The notes under the pieces are model-generated. The model had not been told where the DNA came from. It worked only from the letters and a program-made list of their open reading frames with translations, and ran no database searches. Of a stretch of DNA of 64,000 bases, positions 39,234-48,448 are shown in pieces. The position numbers and the translations under genes were made by a program. The stretch lies in contig JADJUP010000053.1 in NCBI GenBank assembly GCA_016716965.1, forward strand, positions 1 to 64,000, given 5' to 3'. Position 1 is the first letter of the stretch; each line of letters begins with the position of its first letter. Source of the DNA: Sulfuritalea sp. (GTDB lineage Bacteria > Pseudomonadota > Gammaproteobacteria > Burkholderiales > Rhodocyclaceae).

Positions 39234-40484
39234 TTACTTGACGATGGTGCCGATCGTCACCGCCACGTTGCTGGAGCCGACAGCCACCGGCGCCGAGAGT
39301 CCCTCGAAATCACCGGGCTGGGCCAGCGCGTCGCCTTTGCGCGAAATGCGTGCTCCGATGACCACCGACTTGGCCGATGACAGGCGGACGTTGGGGGCCA
39401 TCGACATCGTATCGTCTAGCCGGAAGGAATAAGGCAGCCTGGCCGCGTTGATGCGCGCCATGGCGAGCGGGATGCGCGATCCATCGACAGCGCGGGCGAA
39501 GACGAACAGGGTGCCGTCGGCAGGCAGTTTGCCGGCCAGGTCGGGGGCCAGTACCACGGTACCGGAAACGAAAGCGGGAGGCGCTGCCGGCCCATCCGGG
39601 GAACCGCCGGTGGCCGCCGCTGCGACCTGCGAACCGCTGCCACCCAGGCGACGCTCGGCATCGGCAATACTCCGGCTGATACTCTGCGCGGCGCTTGAGT
39701 CCGTTGGCACCAGGGTCAGGATGGTGCGCCAGTCCTGGATCGCCCTGGCATAGTCGCCGCGCTCGAACGCCGCCGTGCCGGAAAGGGCCAATGACTTGAT
39801 ATGGCGGGGATCGAGGCTCAGCGCGCGGGCAATGATCTTCTCAGGTTCGCCACTGAGGCGCCGCCCCTGCGCCATGGCAACGATGTCCGCATAGTCGGCA
39901 AGCATTGTCGCATTGGGCGGCAGGATCGCCGTGGCACGTCCGAATGCCTCGGCCGCTTCGGCATAGCGTCCCAGCGTGGTGTAGGAACGGCCCAGCATCA
40001 GCCAGCCCTCGCCGTCGTTGGGATTGTCCTGAAGGCGTTCGGCCAGCTTGGCCGCCATGCCCTGGATCTGCTGTGGCGACAGGGAGTGATTGCCGGCGGT
40101 ATCCACCGCAGGCTGCGGCTTCAGCGAATCCGGCGATCCGAGCATGGCGTACAGTCCAATCGCCAAAGCCGGCACGGCAACGCCGATGATCGACGCCAGG
40201 ACGCGCTTGCGTGCGCTTGTCTGGGCCGAGAACGCACGGCCCGCGGCGCCATCCTGAAGCGCCCGACGCTCCAGCTCAGCCTGTTCCTCGGCATACACTT
40301 GCGGGTCCAGCAAACCGGCCTGGCGCTGGTCCTCCAGGTCATTTAGCTGATCGCGCAGGACGGCGATGCTCAGCTCGCCGGAATTTCCCACCTGTTGATT
40401 CTTTTCCCGCAGCAACAGGGGCAGCAACAGCAGGGCCAGCACCGCCAGCGTCAACAGGGCAACGGCAACGACGAACACGCTCAT
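39234..40484 (-). CDS. ccmI: Cytochrome c biogenesis protein CcmI
   Basis: 416 residues. Two N-terminal membrane helices (FVVAVALLTLAVLALLLLPL and a second at about 95-115) flank a coiled coil (LRDQLNDLEDQRQAGLLDPQ). TPR repeats follow (GEGWLMLGRSYTTLGRYAEA; HIKSLALSGTAAFERGDYAR), then a beta-rich C-terminal domain (VSGTVVLAPDLAGKLPADGT). CcmI presents apocytochrome c to the CcmF/H heme lyase. It overlaps ccmH by four bases. Last gene of the ccm operon. Confidence 0.92.
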   Translation of the reverse strand: MSVFVVAVALLTLAVLALLLLPLLLREKNQQVGNSGELSIAVLRDQLNDLEDQRQAGLLDPQVYAEEQAELERRALQDGAAGRAFSAQTSARKRVLASIIGVAVPALAIGLYAMLGSPDSLKPQPAVDTAGNHSLSPQQIQGMAAKLAERLQDNPNDGEGWLMLGRSYTTLGRYAEAAEAFGRATAILPPNATMLADYADIVAMAQGRRLSGEPEKIIARALSLDPRHIKSLALSGTAAFERGDYARAIQDWRTILTLVPTDSSAAQSISRSIADAERRLGGSGSQVAAAATGGSPDGPAAPPAFVSGTVVLAPDLAGKLPADGTLFVFARAVDGSRIPLAMARINAARLPYSFRLDDTMSMAPNVRLSSAKSVVIGARISRKGDALAQPGDFEGLSAPVAVGSSNVAVTIGTIVK

Positions 40485-41005
40485 GTACGATCACTCTCAC
40501 GTTTTCCCAGCATTTGCGCTGCCTGCTGGTGTTCCGACTCGGTCAGTTCCGTCGCGACCTGGCTGCCGCGCTTGCGCAATTTCATCACCAGGAAGCCAAG
40601 GCTCAGTATCAGGAACAGGAAGGGGCCGCCCCACAGCAGCCAGGTAGTACTCTTGACCGGTGGGCGATACAGCACGAAATCACCGTAGCGCTGGACCATG
40701 AACTCGATGATTTCCTTGTCATTCTTTCCGGTGCGGACCATCTCCCGGATTTCACGCTTCATGTCGGTGGAAAACGACGACTGGGAGTCCGCGATGCTTT
40801 GCCCCATGCAGGTCAGGCAGCGCAGTTCTTCCGCCAGCTTGTTGACGCGGGCCTCGATCACGGGGTCGCCCACCGGCTGCGCCATGCCTTCGGCCGCCAG
40901 CGCGGACTGAAAACCTGTCGCAAGCAGCAGCGCCAGCAGCAACTGCCGTAGCGCCAGCGCCGACTTTTGCAGCATCGCCCTCAATGCGCCGATCGCGTCA
41001 GCCAC
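40481..41005 (-). CDS. ccmH: Cytochrome c maturation protein CcmH
   Basis: 174 residues. The start could be 41005 or the internal ATG giving MLQKSALALRQLL, which fits a signal peptide better. The redox motif is LRCLTCMGQSIADSQ (canonical CLVCQNQ), followed by MKREIREMVRTGKNDKEIIE and a single C-terminal membrane helix (TTWLLWGGPFLFLILSLGFL). It reduces apocytochrome thiols with CcmG. A dispersed-repeat copy lies within the first codons of the signal peptide (KSALALRQ). Confidence 0.92.
   Translation of the reverse strand: MADAIGALRAMLQKSALALRQLLLALLLATGFQSALAAEGMAQPVGDPVIEARVNKLAEELRCLTCMGQSIADSQSSFSTDMKREIREMVRTGKNDKEIIEFMVQRYGDFVLYRPPVKSTTWLLWGGPFLFLILSLGFLVMKLRKRGSQVATELTESEHQQAAQMLGKRESDRT
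40946..40970 (-). repeat. Dispersed short repeat, copy 7 (inside ccmH)
   Basis: On the minus strand it reads CAAAAGTCGGCGCTGGCGCT then ACGGCAG. It is translated as QKSALALRQ in the CcmH signal peptide, a frame different from the deaD/mnmC/ftsB copies. Confidence 0.75.
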
Positions 41006-41528
41006 GGGAGAGTTCTTCCGCCAGCGGAAGGATCTTGTTCTTGATCGCGTCGGCGGTGACCGGACCGATGTGCTTGTAGCGGATCACCCCGTTCTTGTCG
41101 ATGAGGAAGGTTTCCGGCACGCCATAGACGCCGAAGTCGATGCCGACCCGACCATCCGCATCGACTGCTGAAACCTGGTATGGATCACCGCCATGCTGGT
41201 TGAGCCAGCTGATTGCCGCGCTGCGCTCGTCCTTGTAGTTGAGCCCGACGATGGTGATCTTCTTCTGCCGGTCGAGGTCGATCAGCACCGGATGCTCCTG
41301 GCGGCAGGAAACGCACCACGAGGCCCACACATTGAGCAGCCAGACCTGCCCGCGCAGGTCCTCCGGCCCGATGGTCTTGTCGCCGGCGTGCAACTGCGCC
41401 AGGCGGAAGGCAGGCACCGGCTTGCCGATCAGGGGCGACGGCACTTCGCGCGGATTCAGGCGCAATCCGACGGCGAGGAAGCCGGCGAGGACGATGAATA
41501 CTGCCAGGGGAAGCAAAAAGCGACGCAT
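40998..41528 (-). CDS. ccmG: Thiol:disulfide interchange protein CcmG/DsbE
   Basis: 176 residues: an N-terminal membrane anchor (LLPLAVFIVLAGFLAVGLRL) and a periplasmic thioredoxin domain with active site ASWCVSCRQEHP and cis-Pro loop GVPETFLIDK. It keeps CcmH and apocytochrome thiols reduced. It overlaps ccmH by 8 bp and follows ccmF by 9 bp. Confidence 0.93.
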   Translation of the reverse strand: MRRFLLPLAVFIVLAGFLAVGLRLNPREVPSPLIGKPVPAFRLAQLHAGDKTIGPEDLRGQVWLLNVWASWCVSCRQEHPVLIDLDRQKKITIVGLNYKDERSAAISWLNQHGGDPYQVSAVDADGRVGIDFGVYGVPETFLIDKNGVIRYKHIGPVTADAIKNKILPLAEELSRG

Positions 41529-41537
41529 TGAAACTCC

Positions 41538-43514
41538 TTAAACCATGACCGCGGAGCCGGACTCCGCGACTTCCGCACGCTGCCGTATCCGGTAGCGGCG
41601 GTCCGACGCGGCGAGCAAGCCGCCGAACGCCATCAACAGGCAACCACCCCAGATCCAGCTGACCAGCGGCTTGTGCTGCACGCGCACGATCCACGAGACA
41701 TCGTCGACCGGTTCGCCCAGCGAGACGTAGAGATCGCGAAAGACGTTGGTGTCGATCGCGGCTTCCGTCATCGGCATTTTCTGCACGAAGTACATGCGCT
41801 TTTCCGGATGCATGACGGTCACCGCCTTGCCGTCGCGCGTGACGTTCATCGTGGCGCGCACCGCCATGTAGTTGGGGCCACGCCGCTCGCCGATGTTCAT
41901 CAACTGGAACTCGTAGCCGCCCGCGGTCGCCTTTTCGCCCGGCTGCATTTTCACCTCGCTCATGGTCTCGAAGCCCTTGACCAGGGTGACGCCGAGGATG
42001 AACACACCGATGCCGATGTGGGCCAACAGCATGCCCCATTTCGCCAGCGGCACCGACGCCAGCCGCTGCACGATACTGGCGTTGCCGCCACGCTCGCGCA
42101 GGTGATCGTAGAGTTGGGTCAGGCTCGACGCGATCGCCCAGAATCCAAGCAGCACACCGAACGCCACCGCCGGCGACCAGCGCCCCAGCAGCAGCGGCAG
42201 CGCGATCGCGCCCACCACGGCAGCGGCCACGGCAAAACGCAGGCGCGGCCAGAAATCGATGAAGCGCGCCTGCTTCCAGCGCGCGAAGGGTCCGAGCCCC
42301 ATTAGCAACACCAGCGGTGCCATCAGCGGCGCGAACACCGACTCAAAATACGGCGGGCCGACCGACACCTTGCCCAGCCCCAGCGCATCGAGGAACAACG
42401 GATACAGCGTGCCGAGCAGCACCGCGCCGGCAGCCACCACCAACAGCACGTTATTCACCAGCAGGAAGGTTTCGCGCGACAGCAGTTCGAACTTGCCGCC
42501 CAATCCGACCGATGGCGCGCGCCAGGCATACAGCAGCAGCGAGATGCCGATCACCGCGACCAGGAAACCGAGGATGAACACGCCGCGCCGCGGGTCCGTG
42601 GCGAATGCATGAACCGAGGTCAGCACGCCGGAACGGACCAGAAAGGTACCCAGCAATGAGAGCGAGAACGCCATGATCGCCAGCAGCACGGTCCAGTTCT
42701 TGAAGCCCCCGCGCTTTTCGGTCACCGCCAGGGAATGGATCAGCGCGGTGCCGACCAGCCAAGGCATGAAGGAAGCGTTCTCCACCGGATCCCAGAACCA
42801 CCAGCCGCCCCAACCCAGTTCGTAATACGCCCACCAGGAACCGATGGCGATTCCCAAAGTCAGGAACAGCCAGGCCACCGTGGTCCACGGGCGCGACCAG
42901 CGCGCCCAGGCCGCATCCAGGTGGCCCGAGATCAGGGCCGAGATGGCGAAGGCGAAGGCCACGGCGAAGCCTACATAGCCGATGTAGAGCAGCGGCGGAT
43001 GGATGGCCATGCCGACGTCCTGCAATAACGGATTCAGGTCGCGGCCATCGACCGCGGCGGGCAACAGGCGCTCGAAGGGATTCGATGTCAGCAGCAGGAA
43101 GAGCACGAAGCCGACGGTGATCAGCCCCATCACGCCGAGCGCATTGGCCACCGTCTGCAAGGGCAGACGGCTGCTGAAGCCCGCCACTGCTACGGTCCAC
43201 GCCGACAGGATGAACACCCAGAGCAGCATCGAGCCTTCGTGGCCACCCCACACGGCGGTGACCTTGTAGAACATCGGCAGCATGGAATTGGAGTTCTGCG
43301 CGACGTACAGCACTGAAAAATCGTTGGTCACGAACGACGTTACCAGGCAGCCGAACGCGGTCGACAGGGTCAGGAACTGCGCCGCCGCCGCTGGTCGCGC
43401 AACTCCCATCAGGCGCACGTCGCCGCGCAGGCTGCCGACGATGGGCACGACGCCTTGCACCAGAGCCACGGCAAGCGCGAGGATCAGGGAAAACTGGCCT
43501 AGTTCAGGGAACAT
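41538..43514 (-). CDS. ccmF: Cytochrome c heme lyase subunit CcmF
   Basis: 658 residues from the ATG at 43514 (MFPELGQFSLILALAVALVQ). It is a polytopic membrane protein with the heme-handling WWD motif GWGGWWFWDPVENASFMPWL and flanking periplasmic His residues. It transfers heme from CcmE to apocytochrome. The open frame extends upstream to 43628, but those residues do not look family-like. Confidence 0.95.
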   Translation of the reverse strand: MFPELGQFSLILALAVALVQGVVPIVGSLRGDVRLMGVARPAAAAQFLTLSTAFGCLVTSFVTNDFSVLYVAQNSNSMLPMFYKVTAVWGGHEGSMLLWVFILSAWTVAVAGFSSRLPLQTVANALGVMGLITVGFVLFLLLTSNPFERLLPAAVDGRDLNPLLQDVGMAIHPPLLYIGYVGFAVAFAFAISALISGHLDAAWARWSRPWTTVAWLFLTLGIAIGSWWAYYELGWGGWWFWDPVENASFMPWLVGTALIHSLAVTEKRGGFKNWTVLLAIMAFSLSLLGTFLVRSGVLTSVHAFATDPRRGVFILGFLVAVIGISLLLYAWRAPSVGLGGKFELLSRETFLLVNNVLLVVAAGAVLLGTLYPLFLDALGLGKVSVGPPYFESVFAPLMAPLVLLMGLGPFARWKQARFIDFWPRLRFAVAAAVVGAIALPLLLGRWSPAVAFGVLLGFWAIASSLTQLYDHLRERGGNASIVQRLASVPLAKWGMLLAHIGIGVFILGVTLVKGFETMSEVKMQPGEKATAGGYEFQLMNIGERRGPNYMAVRATMNVTRDGKAVTVMHPEKRMYFVQKMPMTEAAIDTNVFRDLYVSLGEPVDDVSWIVRVQHKPLVSWIWGGCLLMAFGGLLAASDRRYRIRQRAEVAESGSAVMV

Positions 43515-43596
43515 TCGATGTCTCCGCCAACGGGTTGGATTGCGGGGGAACGGGATTGTACAGCCGGCGTCTTGAACGCAAGTCGCGTGCCACGAT

Positions 43597-44163
43597 CTAT
43601 TTCGGCGCCGGCAATTTGGCGCCGGCATTCTTCTTCAAACGCTCGCGCCATTCCCAGACTGCGGATTCGGCGCGGCGACGGAACGGATCGTCGGCTTTGG
43701 CCCGGTGCAGCCAGGCCTCCATCGCCTCCAGCGCGCCACGGTAGTCGCCGAGTCCCTCGTAGGCTTCGGCCATGCCGTAGTAGGCATTGAGCTGGTTGCG
43801 GTTGAGTTCGGTGGCGCCGTCGAAGAAATCGAGGGCCTCCTTGTAGCGCTTCTGGCCGATCATGGCGAAGCCCATGTTGACATGGGCTTCGGGCATGGTG
43901 GGCGCCAGTTGCAGGACACGGTGGAATGCCGTCATGGCATGCTCGTACTGTCTGGCGTGAAGCATCACCACGCCTTGCTTGAAACGCCGGTCGATCTCCT
44001 CCCGCTGCTTCTGGTCGACGTGTGCCTTGAGGTCGGTGCGGTCGCCCTCGTTGATCCAGCGGTCGAGCAGGTAGCCGCCGCCGACCACCAGTGCCACCGT
44101 CACCACCAGGGCCAGGATGCGCGGATCCCGCCCGCGCCGGGGACTTGCGGCGACCTCAGCCAT
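43597..44163 (-). CDS. Membrane-anchored TPR protein
   Basis: 188 residues with one N-terminal helix (ILALVVTVALVVGGGYLLD) and three TPR units (GVVMLHARQYEHAMTAFHRV; MGFAMIGQKRYKEALDFFDG; YYGMAEAYEGLGDYRGALEA). It overlaps the preceding oxidase-like gene by 8 bp and precedes ccmF, so it probably works in cytochrome c assembly, perhaps as an apocytochrome holder like the TPR part of CcmI (inference). Confidence 0.75.
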   Translation of the reverse strand: MAEVAASPRRGRDPRILALVVTVALVVGGGYLLDRWINEGDRTDLKAHVDQKQREEIDRRFKQGVVMLHARQYEHAMTAFHRVLQLAPTMPEAHVNMGFAMIGQKRYKEALDFFDGATELNRNQLNAYYGMAEAYEGLGDYRGALEAMEAWLHRAKADDPFRRRAESAVWEWRERLKKNAGAKLPAPK

Positions 44164-45520
44164 GGCGCACCACGCGCGCCGGAAGTCGCGGCCAGATCTG
44201 GCGCAGCACCAACACCAGGAACATCAGGATGCCAATGGTCGCCAGCGTGCCGCCCAGGCCGAGCACCATGCGCGAGATCGTCTCGACGCCGAACTCCATG
44301 CCGACGTTACCTGCCGTCTTGCGCGGCGCCCCCATCAGGCCGGCGCCGGCCAGGCCGGACATCATCAGCAGGATGCCGTAACCATAGAAGCGAAGTTGCA
44401 GGTCGATGCGCGGCCGCGGCGGCATCTCATGGCCGAGTACCGGCAAGATGCCATAGGTGAGCCCCATGAAGGCCAGGGTGACGGCGCCGATGGTGCCGTG
44501 ATAGTGGGCCGTGACCAGGGTGGTCTGACCGTCGATCATGGTACCGAGCACGATGCCGGAGAGCAGCAGCAGTATCGATAGCGTAAGGCCGGCCGCCGGC
44601 GCTACCCGGCTGCGCCAGTGGCTGCGCAGCAGCAGGAAGCCGAACAGCAGCGGTACCTGCCAGCTGGTCCATTGCATGAGCAGCGTATAGGCGGCGAAAT
44701 GGTCACCGCCTGCCGCAGCGGGCGGCAGCAGAAGCGGCGCCGCCAATGCCGGCAGCGCCCCGAGCAGCAGCAGAAACTTGAGCAGGCCGCCGGAGGACAG
44801 CGCCAGCCCAGGCGGGCACAGTGCCAGCCACGCCACGAGCATCAGCGTGGTCAGGCAGAACTGCCAGATGTGTCCGGCGCCCCAGAACAGGATTTCATAA
44901 AAGGCGTGGCCGGCCGCGCCGGAAGGCATGGTCGCACCCGTGTACGCCAGCAGCGCCAGCGCGACCAGCACGATGGCTGCCGCAAGGAACAGGCCCAGGC
45001 GCAGCACCGCGGCGGAAGAGTCGGCGCTGGCGACACGGCGCAGGCTGAAGTCGGCCCCCTCTCCGACCGCCGCCAGGGCCGCCAGCAGCACCGCCACGCC
45101 GTAGATACCGAGGCCGGCCAGGAACCATGCGCTGTCGAGCACCGGAATGTAGTTGCTCATGATCGGCCGGATTGCCCCCAGCACCGGCGAAACCGCCATC
45201 AGCAAGGCCCCCAGCGCGCCCAGCGCCAGCGCCGCCCACTGCGCCGGTCCCGGCACGCGACGCGCGGCAAGGCTCCAGAGCATGGCGGCAAAGGCCATGA
45301 ACCAGACCCATTGCGAGAGATCGACATGCAGCGTCAGCGCGACACGATAGAACTCGGTACCGGGAAACAGCGAGCCCAGTCCCGGCACCCTGGCCATCAC
45401 GATCAGTATGGCGAACAGGCTCGACGCGGCAACCGCCGCCGTGGCCAGCACCAGCCAGCCCAAGGCGAGTTGCGCACCGGCCTCGTGCCGCGACGCCGGC
45501 AGCATGCCGTCCAGCCTCAT
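44156..45520 (-). CDS. Atypical heme-copper-oxidase-like subunit I
   Basis: 454 residues from the ATG at 45520, preceded by AAGGGGG. It has about 12 membrane helices. Oxidase-type His residues occur in RVALTLHVDLSQWVWF (helix II heme ligand), FWGAGHIWQF (the W-x3-H of CuB) and TAHYHGTIGAVTLAFMG (helix X pair). The helix VII His-His pair that completes CuB is not evident, so oxygen reduction is doubtful. It is the first gene of the ccmF-G-H-I operon, which suggests a role in heme or cytochrome assembly or a cytochrome-linked reductase. A dispersed-repeat copy lies within it. An IS element begins 35 bp upstream. Confidence 0.7.
   Translation of the reverse strand: MRLDGMLPASRHEAGAQLALGWLVLATAAVAASSLFAILIVMARVPGLGSLFPGTEFYRVALTLHVDLSQWVWFMAFAAMLWSLAARRVPGPAQWAALALGALGALLMAVSPVLGAIRPIMSNYIPVLDSAWFLAGLGIYGVAVLLAALAAVGEGADFSLRRVASADSSAAVLRLGLFLAAAIVLVALALLAYTGATMPSGAAGHAFYEILFWGAGHIWQFCLTTLMLVAWLALCPPGLALSSGGLLKFLLLLGALPALAAPLLLPPAAAGGDHFAAYTLLMQWTSWQVPLLFGFLLLRSHWRSRVAPAAGLTLSILLLLSGIVLGTMIDGQTTLVTAHYHGTIGAVTLAFMGLTYGILPVLGHEMPPRPRIDLQLRFYGYGILLMMSGLAGAGLMGAPRKTAGNVGMEFGVETISRMVLGLGGTLATIGILMFLVLVLRQIWPRLPARVVRHG
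45014..45040 (+). repeat. Dispersed short repeat, copy 8 (inside the oxidase-like gene)
   Basis: Reads GAGTCGGCGCTGGCGACACG then GCG, lacking the full A-run. In the gene frame it encodes RRVASADSS in a loop, a different frame from copies 3, 4 and 6. Confidence 0.7.
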
Positions 45521-45555
45521 ACCGCCCCCTTGTGCGGTGCATCGGAGATAAAGGG

Positions 45556-45582
45556 TGTAGACGCTGACCGAAAACTGACCCA
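45556..45582 (+). repeat. IS21 left terminal inverted repeat
   Basis: Starts TGTAGACGCTGACCGAAAAC and ends TGACCCA. It matches the complement of the right end at 21 of 27 positions. Confidence 0.75.
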
Positions 45583-45660
45583 TATAGAGGTGCTGTGCTG
45601 ATTTAAAACTGACCCAGGTGTTCCACTAGTCCTGCTTAATTTTTAGGCAGGAGAAAACGG

Positions 45661-47190
45661 GTGATCACCATGGAAATGTTGGGCAAGATTCGACGGATGC
45701 ATTTGCGCGACAAACTGTCGCTGCACGAGATAGCGAAGCGAACCGGTTTAGCGCGAAACACGATACGCAGTTGGCTGAGGACGACCAGGGAAGCGGCACC
45801 GCCGACGTACCGCCGGAGTCCGGGAGCGGTCAAGCTCAGCCAGTTCCACGCCGCGGTGGAACAAGCGCTCAAGGTGGATGCCCACCGCAACAAACAGAAT
45901 CGGCGTACCGCCAAGGCGCTGTTTGCGCAAATCAAGGCGGACGGCTATGTCGGCGGTTACAGCCAGCTCACGGCCTTCATCCGCGACTGGCGGGGGAAGG
46001 AAGGCAAAGCCCCGCACGCGTTTGTACCGCTCAAATTCGACCTGGGTGAAGCGTTTCAGTTTGACTGGAGCGAAGAAGGTCTGGTCATCGGCGGCATTTA
46101 CCGGCGCATGCAGGTGTCACACCTTAAGCTGTGCGCAAGCCGGGCCTTCTGGCTGGTCGCCTACCCGAGTCAGGGCCATGAGATGCTGTTCGATGCCCAT
46201 ACGCGGTCCTTCATCGCGTTGGGCGGCATTCCCCGGCGCGGCATCTACGACAACATGAAGACCGCCGTCGACAAGGTGAACAAGGGCAAGGGTCGTATCG
46301 TCAATGCGCGCTTTGCCGTGATGTGTAGCCACTATCTGTTCGACCCGGACTTCTGCAACGTCGCCTCCGGCTGGGAGAAAGGCGTCGTCGAGAAGAACGT
46401 GCAGGACAGTCGCCGGCGGATCTGGCTGGATGCGCAGAATCGACGGTTCAGTTCCTATGCCGAGCTCAACGCCTGGCTGGGCGAGCGGTGCCGGTCGCTC
46501 TGGAGTGAGTTGCGCCATCCTGAGCACAGCGGATTCAGTGTCGCCGAAATGCTGGAGCTGGAAATTGCGGAGATGATGCCGGTGCCCACGCCATTCGATG
46601 GCTATGTCGAGAAATCGGCGCGGGTATCCAGCACCTGCCTGGTCAGTGTGCAACGTAACCGGTACTCGGTGCCCTGTGAGCTGGCCGGCCAGCGGGTCAG
46701 CACCCGGCTCTATCCGACCCAGGTCAGCGTGGTGGCCGGGGATGTCACGGTAGCCAGCCATGATCGGCTCACTGACCGTGGGCAGGTCTGCTATGACTGG
46801 CAGCACTACATTCCGCTGGTGGAACGCAAACCGGGTGCGCTGCGCAATGGAGCTCCCTTTGCCGACCTGCCGGCGCCACTGCAGCAGTTGAGGCGCGGCC
46901 TGATGCGGTACCCCGGTGGCGATCAGGTGATGGCGCAGGTGCTGGCCGCTGTCCCCGTCCATGGGCTTGATGCCGTACTGGTTGCCGTGGAACTGGTGAT
47001 CGAATCGGGTGCGCTCAGTGCCGAGCACGTGCTCAATGTCCTGGCACGACTCAACGCCAGCCCGACACCGGCCAGCGTGGAGACAAGTTTGCACCTGACG
47101 GAAGCGCCGCTGGCCAACACGGGCCGCTACGACAGCCTGCGGGACGCTGACGCCGTTGTGACTGCCATGGTGGAGGTCAACAATGCGTGA
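45661..47190 (+). CDS. istA: IS21 transposase IstA
   Basis: 509 residues from a GTG. An N-terminal HTH (LSLHEIAKRTGLARNTIRSW) is followed by the DDE integrase core: Asp in FQFDWSEEG, Asp in GIYDNMKTAV and Glu in GWEKGVVEKNVQ. A C-terminal domain (VQRNRYSVPCELAGQRVSTR) is typical of IstA. It catalyses strand transfer together with IstB. The frame is intact, so the element may be active. Confidence 0.93.
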   Translation: MITMEMLGKIRRMHLRDKLSLHEIAKRTGLARNTIRSWLRTTREAAPPTYRRSPGAVKLSQFHAAVEQALKVDAHRNKQNRRTAKALFAQIKADGYVGGYSQLTAFIRDWRGKEGKAPHAFVPLKFDLGEAFQFDWSEEGLVIGGIYRRMQVSHLKLCASRAFWLVAYPSQGHEMLFDAHTRSFIALGGIPRRGIYDNMKTAVDKVNKGKGRIVNARFAVMCSHYLFDPDFCNVASGWEKGVVEKNVQDSRRRIWLDAQNRRFSSYAELNAWLGERCRSLWSELRHPEHSGFSVAEMLELEIAEMMPVPTPFDGYVEKSARVSSTCLVSVQRNRYSVPCELAGQRVSTRLYPTQVSVVAGDVTVASHDRLTDRGQVCYDWQHYIPLVERKPGALRNGAPFADLPAPLQQLRRGLMRYPGGDQVMAQVLAAVPVHGLDAVLVAVELVIESGALSAEHVLNVLARLNASPTPASVETSLHLTEAPLANTGRYDSLRDADAVVTAMVEVNNA

Positions 47191-47986
47191 TGTCACGACG
47201 GAACTCAAGGGACTTCGGCTGCACGGCATGGCCAGTGCCTGGACGGATCTGATGGCACAGGAAACCACCACCACCGCATCGTCAAAGTGGCTGGTCGAGC
47301 ATCTGCTGGAGGCCGAGACGACGGATCGGGCCGTGCGGTCGGTGACGCACCAGATGAACGCGGCGAAGTTTCCCTTGCATCGGGATCTGGCCGGATTTGA
47401 CTTCGATGCGTCCAGTGCCGATCAGCGCCTGGTCAGGGAGCTGGCGACGCTGACGTTTACCGACAGCGCAGAGAACGCGGTGTTCATCGGCGGGCCTGGC
47501 ACCGGCAAGACGCATCTGGCCACTGCCATCGCGGTATCCGGCATCGCCGCGCAGGGCAAGCGCGTGCGCTTCTACTCCACGGTGGATCTGGTCAATGTCC
47601 TGGAGCGCGAGAAACGCGACGGCAAGGCCGGACGGATCGCGCTGCAGTTGATGCGCATGGACGTCGTCATTCTGGATGAGCTGGGCTATCTCCCATTCAG
47701 CCAGATCGGCGGCGCCTTGCTGTTTCACCTGCTGTCCAAGCTGTACGAGCACACCAGCGTGATCATCACGACGAATCTGAGCTTCTCGGAATGGTCCAGC
47801 GTGTTTGGCGACGCCAAGATGACTACGGCGTTGCTGGACAGGCTTACCCATCACTGCCACATCGTGGAGACCGGTAACGAGTCCTACCGTTTCCAGCACA
47901 GCACGATGGCTGCAAAGTCGCGCATCAAGTCGCGTGAACAGAAGCACAAGGGCGCCAAGGAAACGAAGGCTACCGAGGCGTTGTAG
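47183..47986 (+). CDS. istB: IS21 helper ATPase IstB
   Basis: 267 residues overlapping istA by 8 bp. It is an AAA+ ATPase of the DnaC/IstB type: Walker A FIGGPGTGKTHLA, Walker B VVILDELGYLPFS and sensor region IITTNLSFSEW. It regulates target choice and stimulates IstA. The C-terminal tail is very basic. Confidence 0.93.
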   Translation: MRDVTTELKGLRLHGMASAWTDLMAQETTTTASSKWLVEHLLEAETTDRAVRSVTHQMNAAKFPLHRDLAGFDFDASSADQRLVRELATLTFTDSAENAVFIGGPGTGKTHLATAIAVSGIAAQGKRVRFYSTVDLVNVLEREKRDGKAGRIALQLMRMDVVILDELGYLPFSQIGGALLFHLLSKLYEHTSVIITTNLSFSEWSSVFGDAKMTTALLDRLTHHCHIVETGNESYRFQHSTMAAKSRIKSREQKHKGAKETKATEAL

Positions 47987-48162
47987 TTCGGCGCGCGGGG
48001 AAATTCGCTGCGGGCTCCGCCCTCCGCGAATCTCCCCGCGCATTCCAGTGACGAAAGCTGATGAGAAAGAAGAACCCCACAACCCGCTGTTTGCTACACT
48101 TATCCACAATTGCTGATTCAAAAATCAGCGACCAGCCCTGGGTCAAATTTCAATCAGCAGGG

Positions 48163-48189
48163 TGGGTCAATATTCAATCAGCGCCGACA
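48163..48189 (-). repeat. IS21 right terminal inverted repeat
   Basis: On the minus strand it starts TGTCGGCGCTGATTGAATAT and ends TGACCCA. It marks the right boundary of the element. Confidence 0.75.
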
Positions 48190-48448
48190 CGCTGCGCGGC
48201 TCACCGGCGGAAAAGCCTTTCCTCGCGGGGCGGCCTGATTCGGTCGCGTCTTCCACCCTTTCGGGGGCACCCGGGGGCGGGAGGGGGGGGGCTGGGGGCC
48301 GGTGGTGTCGCGCTCCGGGGCGGGAGCCTCCGCCCCGGGGGGGGGGGGGGGCCCGAAAAAAAACGGCCGGCCGCGGGGGGCGTGGTCGGCGGCCGCTCGG
48401 AAGGGGGGGGCGGGGGCCACGCGGCCCCCCCGGAGCCCCCGCCGGGGG
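48190..48448. other. G-homopolymer-rich stretch, probable assembly artefact
   Basis: About 260 bp right after the IS end. It contains many G-runs of 6 to more than 12 bases, an A-run and C-runs, which is unlike any other part of the window. No gene is credible here, although frames are open because stop codons are avoided. It separates the IS from a protease gene that lacks its N-terminus. The neighbouring joins should not be trusted. Confidence 0.6.

Larger units (their letters stand above)
45556..48189 (+). mobile_element. IS21-family insertion sequence, complete
   Basis: 2634 bp bounded by imperfect 27-bp inverted repeats starting TGT (45556-45582 and 48163-48189; 21 of 27 bases match). 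A second inner repeat pair ends in CTGACCCAG (45596-45617) or its equivalent (48138-48159), as IS21 elements have multiple terminal repeats. It encodes IstA and IstB with an 8-bp gene overlap. No 4-8 bp target duplication is visible: the left flank is ATAAAGGG and the right flank is CGCTGCGC. It lies 35 bp upstream of the oxidase-like gene start and could separate the ccm operon from its promoter. Confidence 0.85.

Noticed and set aside
48190..48448. Open frames in the G-rich stretch after the IS
   Set aside because: Low-complexity Gly/Arg/Pro translations arise from G/C homopolymers lacking stop codons; not a credible gene.
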